From Spongiactinospora rosea (GTDB lineage Bacteria; Actinomycetota; Actinomycetes; Streptosporangiales; Streptosporangiaceae), in NCBI RefSeq assembly GCF_003315795.1, contig NZ_QMEY01000028.1, forward strand, positions 1 through 64,000: DNA of 64,000 nt. The letters are read 5' to 3'. How positions within the stretch are numbered: position 1 is the first letter of the stretch; every line of letters starts with the position of its first letter. Positions 18,660-27,362 of the stretch are shown in pieces. The notes under the pieces are model-generated. The model was not told the origin of the DNA, ran no database searches, and saw nothing but the letters and a program-made list of their open reading frames with translations. A program made the translations under genes and the position numbers.

Positions 18660-20666
18660 GTGAGCGACACCACCGAACTCCTCACCGACACCGGCTCACC
18701 TGAGCAGTCGGCGGCCGGCGACACCCCCACTCGCGCCGCGGCACGGCCGCGCCGTCGCTCCGGCACCGGCCTGTCCGCCATGGTGCTCCCCGAGCTGCAG
18801 AAGCTCGCGTCGAGCCTCGGCATCAGCGGGACCGGGCGGATGCGCAAGAGCCAGCTCATCGCGGCCATCCAGGAGAAGCAGGGCGTTTCGGCGGACGGCA
18901 CGGCCCAGACCTCCGGCGGCGCGTCCGCCGACGCCAAGCCCGCCGTCTCCGCGCCGGCCCCCGTCGCCGCGGACCCCGAGCCCCAGCCCGAGCGGCCCGC
19001 CCGCACCCGCCGGGTGCGCACCCGCACCGGCGCGGCCGACACCGCCACCGACCAGCCGACGCTGCCCGAGGCCGCGGCCCAGGCCGCCGAGCCCGCGGTC
19101 GCGTCCGCGCCGCCGGTGACCGAGCAGTCCGCCGAGCAGGTTCAGCAGGACGGCAAGCCCGAGCGTGGCGAGGGACGCCGCGAGCGGGGCGAGCGCCGTG
19201 GCCGCCGCGAGCGCGGCGACGGCAGGGAGCAGCGAACCACCGACGGCGGCCAGGGCCGCGACCAGGCGCGCGGCGACCAGCGCGACCGTGGCGACCAGCG
19301 CGACGGCGGCCGTGACCAGCGCGGCGACCAGCGTGGTGACCAGGGCGGCCGGGACCAGCGTGACCGTGGCGACCAGCGCGATCGTGGCGACCAGCGTGAC
19401 CGTGGCGACCAGCGCGACGGCGGCCAGGACGACGACGGCAGCCGCCGCGGCCGGCGCGGCCGGTTCAGGGAGCGCAACCGCCGCGGGCGCGACCGTTTCG
19501 ACGGCAACGAGCCGGTGATCGGCGAGGACGACGTGCTGATCCCGATCGCCGGGATCCTCGACATCCTCGACAACTACGCCTTCGTCCGCACGACCGGCTA
19601 CCTGCCCGGCGCCAACGATGTCTACGTGTCGCTGGCCCAGATCCGCAGGAACGGCCTGCGCAAGGGCGACGTGATCACCGGCGCGGTGCGCCAGCCGCGC
19701 GAGGGCGAGCGGCGCGAGAAGTTCAACGCGCTGGTCCGCCTCGACACGGTCAACGGCATGGACCCCGACCAGGCCCGCAACCGCCAGGACTTCAACAAGC
19801 TCACCCCGCTCTACCCGCAGGAGCGCCTGCGTCTGGAGACCGAGCCCAACGTCCTGACCACGCGGATCATCGACCTGGTCTCGCCGATCGGCAAGGGCCA
19901 GCGCGGGCTCATCGTCTCCCCGCCCAAGGCGGGCAAGACGATGGTGCTCCAGGCCATCGCCAACGCCATCACCAGGAACAACCCCGAGTGCCACCTCATG
20001 GTCGTCCTCGTGGACGAGCGTCCTGAAGAGGTCACCGACATGCAGCGGTCGGTCAAGGGCGAGGTCATCCACTCGACCTTCGACCGTCCCGCCGAAGACC
20101 ACACCACCGTCGCCGAGCTGGCCATCGAGCGGGCCAAGCGGCTGGTGGAGCTGGGCCACGACGTCGTGGTGCTGCTCGACTCGATCACCCGCCTGGGCCG
20201 CGCCTACAACCTCGCGGCGCCCGCCAGCGGCCGGATCCTGTCCGGTGGTGTCGACTCCACGGCGCTCTACCCGCCCAAGCGGTTCTTCGGCGCCGCCCGC
20301 AACATCGAGAACGGCGGCTCGCTGACCATCCTGGCCACCGCCCTGGTCGAGACCGGCTCCAAGATGGACGAGGTCATCTTCGAGGAGTTCAAGGGCACCG
20401 GCAACATGGAGGTCAAGCTCAACCGGTCCCTGGCCGACAAGCGGATCTTCCCCGCGGTGGACGTCGACGCGTCCAGCACCCGCAAGGAGGAGATCCTGAT
20501 GGCCAAGGAGGAGCTGCAGATCGTCTGGAAGCTGCGGCGGGTGCTGCACGCGCTGGACATGCAGCAGGCCCTTGAGCTCCTGCTGGAGAAGATGAAGGAG
20601 ACCAAGTCCAACGCGGAGTTCCTGCTCCAGGTCCAGAAGACGACCGTGAGCAACGACCGCGACTGA
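18660..20666 (+). CDS. rho: Transcription termination factor Rho with a long Arg/Asp/Gly/Gln-rich insert
   Basis: 668 residues from GTG 18660, which has GGGAAGGA upstream and gives MSDTTELL, the usual actinobacterial N-terminus; the frame stays open further upstream but that part is leader. The Rho N-terminal helical domain is at about 40-80 (GTGRMRKSQLIAAIQ). Residues ~165-280 are a low-complexity insert built from GDQRDR/GDQRDG units ending in RGRRGRFRERNRRGRDR. The cold-shock RNA-binding domain and ATPase core follow: P-loop PPKAGKT near 421-427, VDERPEEVTDM, and the Q/R-loop region GGVDSTALYPPKRFFGAARN. Hexameric RNA helicase terminating transcription. Confidence 0.97.
   Translation: MSDTTELLTDTGSPEQSAAGDTPTRAAARPRRRSGTGLSAMVLPELQKLASSLGISGTGRMRKSQLIAAIQEKQGVSADGTAQTSGGASADAKPAVSAPAPVAADPEPQPERPARTRRVRTRTGAADTATDQPTLPEAAAQAAEPAVASAPPVTEQSAEQVQQDGKPERGEGRRERGERRGRRERGDGREQRTTDGGQGRDQARGDQRDRGDQRDGGRDQRGDQRGDQGGRDQRDRGDQRDRGDQRDRGDQRDGGQDDDGSRRGRRGRFRERNRRGRDRFDGNEPVIGEDDVLIPIAGILDILDNYAFVRTTGYLPGANDVYVSLAQIRRNGLRKGDVITGAVRQPREGERREKFNALVRLDTVNGMDPDQARNRQDFNKLTPLYPQERLRLETEPNVLTTRIIDLVSPIGKGQRGLIVSPPKAGKTMVLQAIANAITRNNPECHLMVVLVDERPEEVTDMQRSVKGEVIHSTFDRPAEDHTTVAELAIERAKRLVELGHDVVVLLDSITRLGRAYNLAAPASGRILSGGVDSTALYPPKRFFGAARNIENGGSLTILATALVETGSKMDEVIFEEFKGTGNMEVKLNRSLADKRIFPAVDVDASSTRKEEILMAKEELQIVWKLRRVLHALDMQQALELLLEKMKETKSNAEFLLQVQKTTVSNDRD
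19255..19432 (+). repeat. Tandem GACCAGCGCGAC-type repeats inside rho
   Basis: In-frame imperfect repeats of about 18 bases, for example GACCGTGGCGACCAGCGCGA, repeated with single-base changes and encoding GDQRDR/GDQRDG. The array makes the disordered basic-acidic insert of Rho. Slippage could change its length between strains. Confidence 0.85.
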
Positions 20667-20682
20667 CGAGCCCTGTGCTCAC

Positions 20683-20711
20683 GTACGGCGGGCCCATGCG
20701 GCCCGCCGTAC
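20683..20711 (+). terminator. Strong hairpin after rho
   Basis: GTACGGCGGGCC and GGCCCGCCGTAC form a perfect 12-bp stem with a 5-base loop, 16 bases after the rho stop. Only a short TTT (20714-20716) follows. It separates rho from rpmE. Confidence 0.75.
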
Positions 20712-20991
20712 CATTTGGCCGAAGGCGGGCGGGAAGCCGCGCGCAGGGCGCCTGACGGGCCGCTCAGGGGCATGCCCGCCGTCGCCGTGAGGCGGGCCCG
20801 GCCGCCCCGATGACCCCGGGAATTTCGGATGGCCCGGGACGGTTGCAGGATCTGGCACACTGGAACCCGAACCGCAGCGGTACCGGTTCCCGCCCGCGCG
20901 CATTTCCCGGTGTGCGGCGCGCGCACCCCGTCCGGGGTGAGGCGAAGGCAAAACGGCGACCCGGCGACCGCCACATGCGAGAGGAAGCGAC
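20712..20991 (+). promoter_or_regulatory. Promoter/leader region of rpmE
   Basis: 280 bases with no supportable gene. TTGCAG at 20843-20848 is the best -35-like hexamer, but no good -10 sits at the matching distance. The last bases carry GAGAGGAAG, a clear Shine-Dalgarno for rpmE. No zinc-uptake-regulator box could be recognised by eye. Confidence 0.3.
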
Positions 20992-21210
20992 ATGAAGCGC
21001 GACATTCACCCTGACTACCACGTCACCCAGGTGAGCTGCACCTGCGGCAACTCCTTCACCACCCGCAGCACCGCCAAGAACGGTGTGATCCACACCGACG
21101 TGTGTTCCGAGTGCCACCCGTTCTACACGGGCAAGCAGAAGATCCTCGACACCGGCGGCCGGGTGGCGCGCTTCGAGAAGCGCTTCGGCAAGAAGATCGC
21201 GGGCAAGTAG
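20992..21210 (+). CDS. rpmE: 50S ribosomal protein L31, zinc-binding (C+) form
   Basis: 72 residues. The four zinc ligands are visible as CTCG (residues 14 and 16) and CSEC (35 and 38 region), so this is the zinc-containing paralogue rather than the zinc-free one used under zinc starvation. HPFYTGKQKILDTGGRVARFEKRFGKK is the standard C-terminus. Good Shine-Dalgarno upstream and a hairpin downstream. Confidence 0.97.
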   Translation: MKRDIHPDYHVTQVSCTCGNSFTTRSTAKNGVIHTDVCSECHPFYTGKQKILDTGGRVARFEKRFGKKIAGK

Positions 21211-21235
21211 CCAACGACCAGCGCCGGCTCGGAAT

Positions 21236-21258
21236 CACCCCCACTTCCGGCGGGGGTG
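21236..21258 (+). terminator. Hairpin between rpmE and prfA
   Basis: CACCCCC (21236-21242) and GGGGGTG (21252-21258) flank a 9-base loop, 25 bases after the rpmE stop. It may attenuate or end rpmE transcription before prfA. Confidence 0.5.
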
Positions 21259-21317
21259 TGCCCGGGTCGGCGTTCTTGCTGGTGGGGGCTTACGCAGGAG
21301 GGTGAAGGGATCACGCG

Positions 21318-22379
21318 GTGAAGCTGGACGAACTGCTCAAGGAGTACGCCGAGCTGGAGACCACGCTCGCCGATCCCGCCGTGCACGCCGACCAGAACAA
21401 GGCGCGCACGATCGGCAGGCGTTACGCGCAGTTGAGCCCCATCGTGGCCACCTACCGTGAGCTTGAGTCGGTTCGTGATGACCTCGCCACCGCCAGGGAG
21501 CTGGCCGGGGAGGACCCGGCGTTCGCGGCGGAGGCCGAGGAGCTGGCCGCGCGGGTGCCCGCGCTGGAGGACCGCCTCAAGCACCTGCTCATCCCGCGCG
21601 ACCCCAACGACACCAAGGACATCCTGATGGAGATCAAGGCGGGCGAGGGCGGCGAGGAGTCCGCCCTGTTCGCGGGCGACCTCCTGCGGATGTACCTCCG
21701 GTACGCCGAGCGGGCCGGCTGGAAGACCGAGATCATCGACTCCCAGCCCTCCGACCTCGGCGGCTACAAGGACGTCACCGTCGCCATCAAGTCCAAGGGC
21801 GACGAGGGCGTGTGGTCGCGGCTGAAGTTCGAGGGCGGCGTGCACCGCGTCCAGCGGGTCCCCGCCACCGAGTCGCAGGGGCGCATCCACACCAGCGCCG
21901 CCGGGGTGCTCGTCTACCCCGAGGTCGAGGAGGTCGACGTCCAGATCGACCCCAACGACCTGCGCATCGACGTCTTCCGCAGCGGCGGGCCGGGCGGGCA
22001 GAGCGTCAACACCACCGACTCCGCGGTGCGCATCACCCACCTGCCGACCGGCGTCGTGGTCTCCTGCCAGAACGAGAAGAGCCAGCTCCAGAACAAGGAG
22101 ACCGCGATGCGCGTGCTCCGCGCGCGGTTGCAGGCCATCGCCGAGGAGGAGGCCGCCGCGGAGGCCGCCGCCGAGCGTAAGTCGCAGGTCCGCACCGTCG
22201 ACCGGTCCGAGCGGATCCGCACCTACAACTTCCCGGAGAACCGCATCTCCGACCACCGGGTCGGCTTCAAGGCGTATAACCTCGATCACGTCCTGGACGG
22301 TGAGCTGTCCGCGGTGATCCAGGCGTTGCTCGACGCCGAGACCGCGGAAAAGCTCGCCGCCCACTCCTCAACGTCCTGA
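21318..22379 (+). CDS. prfA: Peptide chain release factor 1
   Basis: 353 residues. Recognises UAA/UAG and releases the peptide from P-site tRNA. The GGQ motif is at 226-228 in GGPGGQSVN, and the RF1 stop-codon anticodon tripeptide PxT is seen in VPATESQGRIH. GTG start with GGAGGGTGAAGGG nearby upstream. The glutamine of GGQ is the target of the methyltransferase encoded by the next gene, 37 bases downstream. Confidence 0.97.
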   Translation: MKLDELLKEYAELETTLADPAVHADQNKARTIGRRYAQLSPIVATYRELESVRDDLATARELAGEDPAFAAEAEELAARVPALEDRLKHLLIPRDPNDTKDILMEIKAGEGGEESALFAGDLLRMYLRYAERAGWKTEIIDSQPSDLGGYKDVTVAIKSKGDEGVWSRLKFEGGVHRVQRVPATESQGRIHTSAAGVLVYPEVEEVDVQIDPNDLRIDVFRSGGPGGQSVNTTDSAVRITHLPTGVVVSCQNEKSQLQNKETAMRVLRARLQAIAEEEAAAEAAAERKSQVRTVDRSERIRTYNFPENRISDHRVGFKAYNLDHVLDGELSAVIQALLDAETAEKLAAHSSTS

Positions 22380-22416
22380 TCCCGCCGAACCCCGAGCTGT
22401 CCCAAGACCTCATGTC

Positions 22417-23271
22417 ATGAGCCTCCTCCTGGACGAGATCGCCCTCGCCACCGCCCGGCTGGCCGAAGCCGGAGTGCCCTCGCCGCGCACCGACGCCGAG
22501 GAGATCGCGGCCTTCGTCCATGGCGTGCGCCGCGGTGAGCTGCACACGGTCAAGGACTCGGAGTTCGACGCGCTCTTCTGGGAGGGCATCGCGCGCCGCG
22601 AGGCCCGCGAGCCGCTGCAGCACATCACCGGCCGGGCCTACTTCCGCTACCTGTCGCTGGAGGTCGGGCCCGGCGTCTTCGTGCCGCGCCCGGAGACCGA
22701 GGTCGTCGTCGGCTGGGCCATCGACCGGCTGCGCGAGATGGACGTCGCCTCCCCGACCGTGGTGGACCTCGGCACCGGCTCGGGCGTGATCGCCCTGTCC
22801 ATCGCCCAGGAGGTCGCGCTGGCCAGGGTGCACGCGGTGGAGATCGACCCTGAGGCGTACGGCTGGGCCAAGCGCAACATCTCCGAGCTGGGGCAGGGGC
22901 GGGTCACCCTGCATCCGGAAGACCTCGCGGAAGCCCTGGGGGAGCTGGACGGTCGGGTCGATCTGGTCATCTCCAACCCGCCCTACATCCCGCCCGGCGC
23001 GATTCCCCGCCATCCCGAGGTCCGCGACTACGATCCGGCGCTGGCGCTGTACGGCTCGGGCGCCGACGGCCTCGACCAGGTCCGCGCGGTGGAGCGCACG
23101 GCCAGGCGGCTGCTGCGGCCCGGCGGGTTCGTCGTGGTCGAACACGCCGACGTGCAGGGCTCGGCGGTGTATCTCATCTTCCGTGAGGAGAACGGCTGGC
23201 GCGACGTACGCGTCCAGCAGGACCTCACCCGCAGGGACCGCTTCGTGACCGCCCGCTTCGGCCAGGAGTGA
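22417..23271 (+). CDS. prmC: Release factor glutamine N5-methyltransferase
   Basis: 284 residues. S-adenosylmethionine-dependent methylation of the GGQ glutamine of release factors. The N-terminal helical domain precedes the Rossmann core with DLGTGSGVIALS and the catalytic NPPY at 187-190. It follows prfA closely, the standard arrangement, and its stop region runs directly into sua5. Confidence 0.95.
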   Translation: MSLLLDEIALATARLAEAGVPSPRTDAEEIAAFVHGVRRGELHTVKDSEFDALFWEGIARREAREPLQHITGRAYFRYLSLEVGPGVFVPRPETEVVVGWAIDRLREMDVASPTVVDLGTGSGVIALSIAQEVALARVHAVEIDPEAYGWAKRNISELGQGRVTLHPEDLAEALGELDGRVDLVISNPPYIPPGAIPRHPEVRDYDPALALYGSGADGLDQVRAVERTARRLLRPGGFVVVEHADVQGSAVYLIFREENGWRDVRVQQDLTRRDRFVTARFGQE

Positions 23272-23294
23272 GCGGCAGTGAAAGGATGCTGACT

Positions 23295-24044
23295 GTGAGC
23301 CGACGTTACGACTGCGCCGACGCCGAGCAACGGGCCGCCGGCCTGGCCGACGCGGCGTCCACCCTGCGCATGAGCCAGCTCGTGGTGCTGCCCACCGACA
23401 CGGTGTACGGCATCGGCTGTGACGCCTTCGTCCAGTCCGCGGTCAACGCGCTGCTGGCGGCCAAGGGCCGGGGCCGGGACATGCCGGTCCCCGTGCTGGT
23501 GGGCACCGTCCGCGCGGCCACCGCCCTGGTGGAGAACCTGGGGCCGTACGGACAGGACCTCATCGACGCGTTCTGGCCGGGGCCGCTGACGCTGATCTGC
23601 CGCGCCAACCGGTCCCTCGCCTGGGACCTCGGCGACACCAAGGGCACGGTGGCGCTGCGCATGCCGTTGCACGCGGTGGCGCTGGAGCTCCTCAAGGACA
23701 TCGGCCCGATGGCGGTCAGCAGCGCCAACCGCTCCGGACAGGAGCCGGCGACCACGATCGAGGAGGCCGAGAAGCAGCTCGGCGAGGCCGTCGAGGTGTA
23801 CCTGGACGACGGGGAGCGGGCGGACCGGGTGCCGTCCACGATCGTCGACCTCACCAGCGCGGTGCCGCGGCTGCTGCGGCGCGGGGTGATCAGCGAGGAG
23901 AAGCTGCGGGCGGTCGCGGGGTACATCGCGACCGACGGCCCTTCGCAGGCGCCGGCGGCGGACCCCGAGCCCGAGACCAAGCCCGAGTCAAAGCCTGAGA
24001 ACAAGCCCGAGAGCGCCGCGAAGGCGGACCCCGAGCGGGATTGA
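23295..24044 (+). CDS. L-threonylcarbamoyladenylate synthase (Sua5/YrdC/TsaC) with charged Pro-rich tail
   Basis: About 249 residues. Makes threonylcarbamoyl-AMP for the t6A37 modification of ANN-decoding tRNAs. Conserved stretches: VVLPTDTVYGIGCDAF, AAKGRGRDMPVPVLVG, FWPGPLTLI and SSANRSGQEPA. The YrdC domain is complete; the Sua5 extra domain is absent. Instead there is a tail of ~40 residues with period-four KPES/KPEN units. GTG 23295 is chosen because GAAAGGA lies nine bases before it and it gives the usual SRRYDC start; GTG 23268 (overlapping the prmC stop) is an alternative. Confidence 0.92.
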   Translation: MSRRYDCADAEQRAAGLADAASTLRMSQLVVLPTDTVYGIGCDAFVQSAVNALLAAKGRGRDMPVPVLVGTVRAATALVENLGPYGQDLIDAFWPGPLTLICRANRSLAWDLGDTKGTVALRMPLHAVALELLKDIGPMAVSSANRSGQEPATTIEEAEKQLGEAVEVYLDDGERADRVPSTIVDLTSAVPRLLRRGVISEEKLRAVAGYIATDGPSQAPAADPEPETKPESKPENKPESAAKADPERD

Positions 24045-24136
24045 TCGGTTATACCTCGTCCCTATCCCTAGGACGGACGGCCTGTGCCCGGGTACGGTAA
24101 GTGGGCGGCCGATACCCTTCCCCCCGGGAGACGCGC

Positions 24137-25468
24137 ATGGGCAAGTTCGAGGGCATGGATCCCAAGCTCGTCCGTCAGTTACTGACCGAGGTGGAGCGCG
24201 CTGCCGAGCGCATGCGTTCCACTGAGGGCCAGGTCACCCGCCTGGTGAGTGCGGCGGGCGTGCCTGCCCAGGCGCCCCATCGCCCGGTCCAGATCGCCGA
24301 CGCCTGCGAGCGGATGGTGAGCGACGTCAACTCGCGGCTCACGGTCTTGGAGAAGAAGGAGGAACAGCCGGAGGGCCCGCCCCCCGGTAGTGGCGGCGAG
24401 CTGACCCAGGACGCCCCGCCCCCGGTGCGCGAGGACCCCGAGCCCAAGCGGGAGCAGCCGCAGGGCGACAAGTCCGACGAGCCCCGGCAGGACCACCCCA
24501 AGCAGGACGATCCCAAGCAGGATCACCCGAGGGACGAGCAGCCCAAGGGCGATGACCCCAAGGGCGAAAAGCCCGACGATCCCAAACAGGACGACCCGAA
24601 ACAGGACGATCCCAAGCAGGATCAGCCCAGGGACGAGCGTCCGCAGGAAGATCAGCCGAAGGAAGAGCAGCCCAAGGACGAGCGTCCCAAAGACGATCAG
24701 CCGAAGGGCGAGCGGCCCGACGGGCAGCCGGAGGGCGACAGGCCGGACCAGCCGCAGCCCGACGGCGAGGACCCCAAGGACCAGCACCCGAAGGACGAGC
24801 AGCCCAAGGAGCGCGGTCCCGAGTCGCCTGAGTCCCCGCAGTCGCCAGAGTCGCCGCAGGCCCCTGAGGGCGACGACGACCGCATCGACCACCCGGACCG
24901 GATCGACCACCCCGACGACTCCGCGCCGGACGGCCCACGGGTCATCGAGCTGCCCAACGGCACCCTGATGATGCAGGTCCCGCTCGACCCGCCCACCATG
25001 GACGAGCTGCGCGACATGATCCAGAACTTCGAGAACGCCGAGCCGCACAAGATGCCGATCGCCGACGACCTGCGGCTCAGCCCGCACGGCCCGACGCCGG
25101 ACGGGCCGCCCGGCCAGGTGGACCCGACCCTGCCCGACGCCGAACACCAGCCCAAGGACGAGAAGATCCCGCAGATCGAGCGCGTCCCGGACGGCGGCGA
25201 GAACCCCGACCTCGAACCCAGCGGTTCGAGCGCGGACAAGGCCGGCGGCAGCACCGTGTCCGGAGTCGCCTATGGCGATTCCACCGCGCCCGGGTCCGGC
25301 TTCTCGGACTCCGGCGGCGCCCGCGAGGGTGACGAGATCCAGACGCCCACCGTCCCCCTGTCCGGGGGAGAGGAGCAGTGGGCGGGCATCGACGAGGTGC
25401 CCGAGGACGTCGGGCCCGAAGGCGCGCCCGGAGACGTCCAGCCAGGTGAGTCCGTACGCCCCGCCTAG
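24137..25468 (+). CDS. Acidic Asp-Pro-Lys repeat protein with helical N-terminal domain
   Basis: 443 residues, family not recognised. Residues 1-75 are helical (DPKLVRQLLTEVERAAERM, then DACERMVSDVNSRLTVLEKK) and look like the helical hairpin of WXG100/ESX-type proteins, though no WxG is present. Residues ~95-250 are a disordered polyampholyte with a five-residue period (DDPKQ/DQPKE/DERPK), then PES/PQS units and two RIDHPD copies. Residues ~268-310 look folded (RVIELPNGTLMMQVPLDPPTMDELRDMIQNF). No signal peptide or membrane span. It occupies the sua5-glyA gap and precedes a small WXG-like gene by 39 bases. ATG chosen at 24137; TACCCT (24113) is a possible -10. Confidence 0.7.
   Translation: MGKFEGMDPKLVRQLLTEVERAAERMRSTEGQVTRLVSAAGVPAQAPHRPVQIADACERMVSDVNSRLTVLEKKEEQPEGPPPGSGGELTQDAPPPVREDPEPKREQPQGDKSDEPRQDHPKQDDPKQDHPRDEQPKGDDPKGEKPDDPKQDDPKQDDPKQDQPRDERPQEDQPKEEQPKDERPKDDQPKGERPDGQPEGDRPDQPQPDGEDPKDQHPKDEQPKERGPESPESPQSPESPQAPEGDDDRIDHPDRIDHPDDSAPDGPRVIELPNGTLMMQVPLDPPTMDELRDMIQNFENAEPHKMPIADDLRLSPHGPTPDGPPGQVDPTLPDAEHQPKDEKIPQIERVPDGGENPDLEPSGSSADKAGGSTVSGVAYGDSTAPGSGFSDSGGAREGDEIQTPTVPLSGGEEQWAGIDEVPEDVGPEGAPGDVQPGESVRPA
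24455..24812 (+). repeat. 15-bp-period coding repeat (DDPKQ units)
   Basis: Tandem imperfect 15-base units such as GACGATCCCAAGCAG encode DDPKQ, DHPRD, DQPKE and DERPK. The strict Pro every fifth residue implies an extended, charged spacer. Likely hypervariable by slippage. Confidence 0.8.
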
Positions 25469-25507
25469 CCGATCGCCGATCCGACCGCGGATGGGAGGAG
25501 ATGTTCG

Positions 25508-25888
25508 ATGTTCGCCGACCCACCGGCGCCGCAGCCGTTGCAGCCTGGAGAGAGCCCGCCCGCGTCCACCGGCGACCCGCTCGGGCTCGACGGCCAGACC
25601 CGCGCCTGGCAGTTCAACCCCGAATACCAGAAGCTGGTCACGCTCTGGAACCAGGTCATGCCGATGATGGAATCGCTGACCGGCATGCTCAAGGAGGCGC
25701 GGCGGCTGGCCGAGAGCCCCGACGTATGGGACGCCCCCGTCGGCCGGCGCTACGTCGAGGACATCGGCGAATGGGACAAACGGCTGGCGCTCTACCGGCA
25801 GTCCATGCTCAGCGCGATCAGTGACCAGGCGGCCGACACCCCGCGCTGGGTGCCGGTCGAGGCGGGGGCGCCGCACGCCTTCTCCTGA
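25508..25888 (+). CDS. Small WXG-like helical protein, partner of the acidic repeat protein
   Basis: 126 residues, no family recognised with certainty. GGGAGGAG ends seven bases before the ATG, a strong Shine-Dalgarno. The body is helical with conserved-looking tryptophans: YQKLVTLWNQVMPMMESLTGML, then DVWDAPVGRRYVEDIGEWDKRLALYRQSML. The W-x-x-P-x-G-x-x-Y...W pattern between two helices recalls WXG100-type type VII secretion proteins. Its 39-base distance to the upstream acidic-repeat gene suggests one operon. No ESX ATPase or membrane component is within the window, so export is only a hypothesis. Confidence 0.6.
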   Translation: MFADPPAPQPLQPGESPPASTGDPLGLDGQTRAWQFNPEYQKLVTLWNQVMPMMESLTGMLKEARRLAESPDVWDAPVGRRYVEDIGEWDKRLALYRQSMLSAISDQAADTPRWVPVEAGAPHAFS

Positions 25889-26033
25889 TCCGTGGCCGTG
25901 TTCCGGCCGCATGACATGGGAAAACCGGCCTGGCCGGGCTTACAGTGGGATGAGGTGAACCATGGGCCGGCCCGCGTCGCCGCGCCCACTGGACGCAACC
26001 GGCACGGGTCGAGGCGGATTGAGGCGAGCAGAG

Positions 26034-27305
26034 GTGACGGGCCAGGAGACGCCTTACTACGGTCCCGATTTCGCCATGCTGCTGCGCGAGGATCCGGAGA
26101 TCGCCGCGGTGGTCCTGGACGAGCTGGACCGTGAGCGGACCGGCCTGCAACTGATCGCCAGCGAGAACTTCACCTCGCCCGCCGTTCTCGCCGCGCTCGG
26201 CTCGACGCTCACCAACAAGTACGCCGAGGGCTATCCCGGCCGCCGCTACTACGGCGGCTGTGAGGTGGTCGACCGGGCCGAGGCGCTGGCCGTGGAGCGC
26301 GCCAAACGCCTGTTCGGGGCCGATCACGCCAACGTGCAGCCGCACTCGGGGGCATCGGCCAACCTGGCGGCGTACGCGGCCCTGCTGCAACCCGGCGACA
26401 CGATGCTGGCGATGGCCCTGCCGCACGGCGGTCACCTCACCCATGGCTCGAAGGTGAACTTCTCAGGAAGATGGTTCGACGTCGCGGCGTACGGCGTGCG
26501 CCGGGACACCGAACTGATCGACTACGACGAAGTGCGGGACCTCGCGCTCCGGCACCGCCCTAAGATGATCATATGTGGCGCCACGGCCTATCCCCGGCTG
26601 ATCGATTTCGCCGCGTTCCGCGGGATCGCCGACGAGGTGGGGGCCTGGTTGCTCGCTGATGTGGCGCACACGATCGGGCTGATGGCGGGCGGCGCGATCC
26701 CCTCCGCGGTGCCCTACGCCGACGTGGTGACGTTCACCACGCACAAGGCGCTGCGCGGCCCGCGCGGCGGCGGGCTGCTGTGCACCGCCGAACTGGCCGC
26801 CAAGATCGACCGCGCGGTCTTTCCGTTCACCCAGGGCGGCCCGCTGATGCACGTGATCGCGGCCAAGGCGGTCGCGTTCGGCGAGGCGCTGCGCCCGGAG
26901 TTCGCCGAGTACGGCAAACGGGTCGTGGACAACGCCCGCGCGCTCGCCGACGGCCTCGCGTCCGCCGGGATGCGCCCGGTCTCCGGCGGCACGGACACCC
27001 ACCTTGCGCTCGTCGACCTGCGCCCGCTCGGCGTCACCGGGCGCGAGGCCGAGCGCAGGTGCGCGGACGCCGGGATCACCCTCAACCGCAACGCGATCCC
27101 CTACGACCCCGAGCCGCCCACGGTGACCTCGGGCCTGCGGGTCGGCACGCCGTGCGTGACGACGCAGGGCCTCGGGCCCGGCGACCTGGCCGAGGTCGCC
27201 ACGATGGTGGCGGCGGCGGTCCGCGACCCCGGCGGCGCGCCGGAGGTGAGGCGGCGGGTGGCGGAGCTGGTAGGCGTCCATCAGGTTTATCCCAGCGAAT
27301 CATGA
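26034..27305 (+). CDS. glyA: Serine hydroxymethyltransferase
   Basis: PLP enzyme interconverting serine and glycine with tetrahydrofolate; main one-carbon source. Conserved: LIASENFTSPAVLAALGS, NKYAEGYPGRRYYGGCE, LADVAHTIGLMAGG and the PLP lysine in FTTHKALRGPRGGG. GTG 26034 gives 423 residues beginning VTGQETPYYGPDF, close to family length. ATG 25962 (447 residues) has a better Shine-Dalgarno (GAGGTGA), but a TACAGT -10-like box at 25941 would start transcription within that Shine-Dalgarno. The C-terminal part after KRVVDNARALADGL is slightly shorter than in long SHMTs. Confidence 0.95.
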   Translation: MTGQETPYYGPDFAMLLREDPEIAAVVLDELDRERTGLQLIASENFTSPAVLAALGSTLTNKYAEGYPGRRYYGGCEVVDRAEALAVERAKRLFGADHANVQPHSGASANLAAYAALLQPGDTMLAMALPHGGHLTHGSKVNFSGRWFDVAAYGVRRDTELIDYDEVRDLALRHRPKMIICGATAYPRLIDFAAFRGIADEVGAWLLADVAHTIGLMAGGAIPSAVPYADVVTFTTHKALRGPRGGGLLCTAELAAKIDRAVFPFTQGGPLMHVIAAKAVAFGEALRPEFAEYGKRVVDNARALADGLASAGMRPVSGGTDTHLALVDLRPLGVTGREAERRCADAGITLNRNAIPYDPEPPTVTSGLRVGTPCVTTQGLGPGDLAEVATMVAAAVRDPGGAPEVRRRVAELVGVHQVYPSES

Positions 27306-27362
27306 GCTGTTCTGTGTCGATTTCCGGCCCCAGCGGGCCGGAGCATCCAGGAAACTAGGTCC

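Noticed and set aside
19255..19432. Regular repeats in rho as a CRISPR array
   Set aside because: Repeats are contiguous, in frame and coding, with no unique spacers.
18696..20549. Long open frame (617 codons) antisense to rho
   Set aside because: It exists because third-codon GC bias keeps the opposite frame open; composition is Leu/Val/Gly low-complexity and rho is certain.
24455..24812. DDPKQ DNA repeats as a CRISPR or minisatellite outside genes
   Set aside because: They are in frame within one long coding sequence with no spacers.
25889..26033. Glycine riboswitch before glyA
   Set aside because: The gap is short and shows no tandem aptamer structure that I can recognise.
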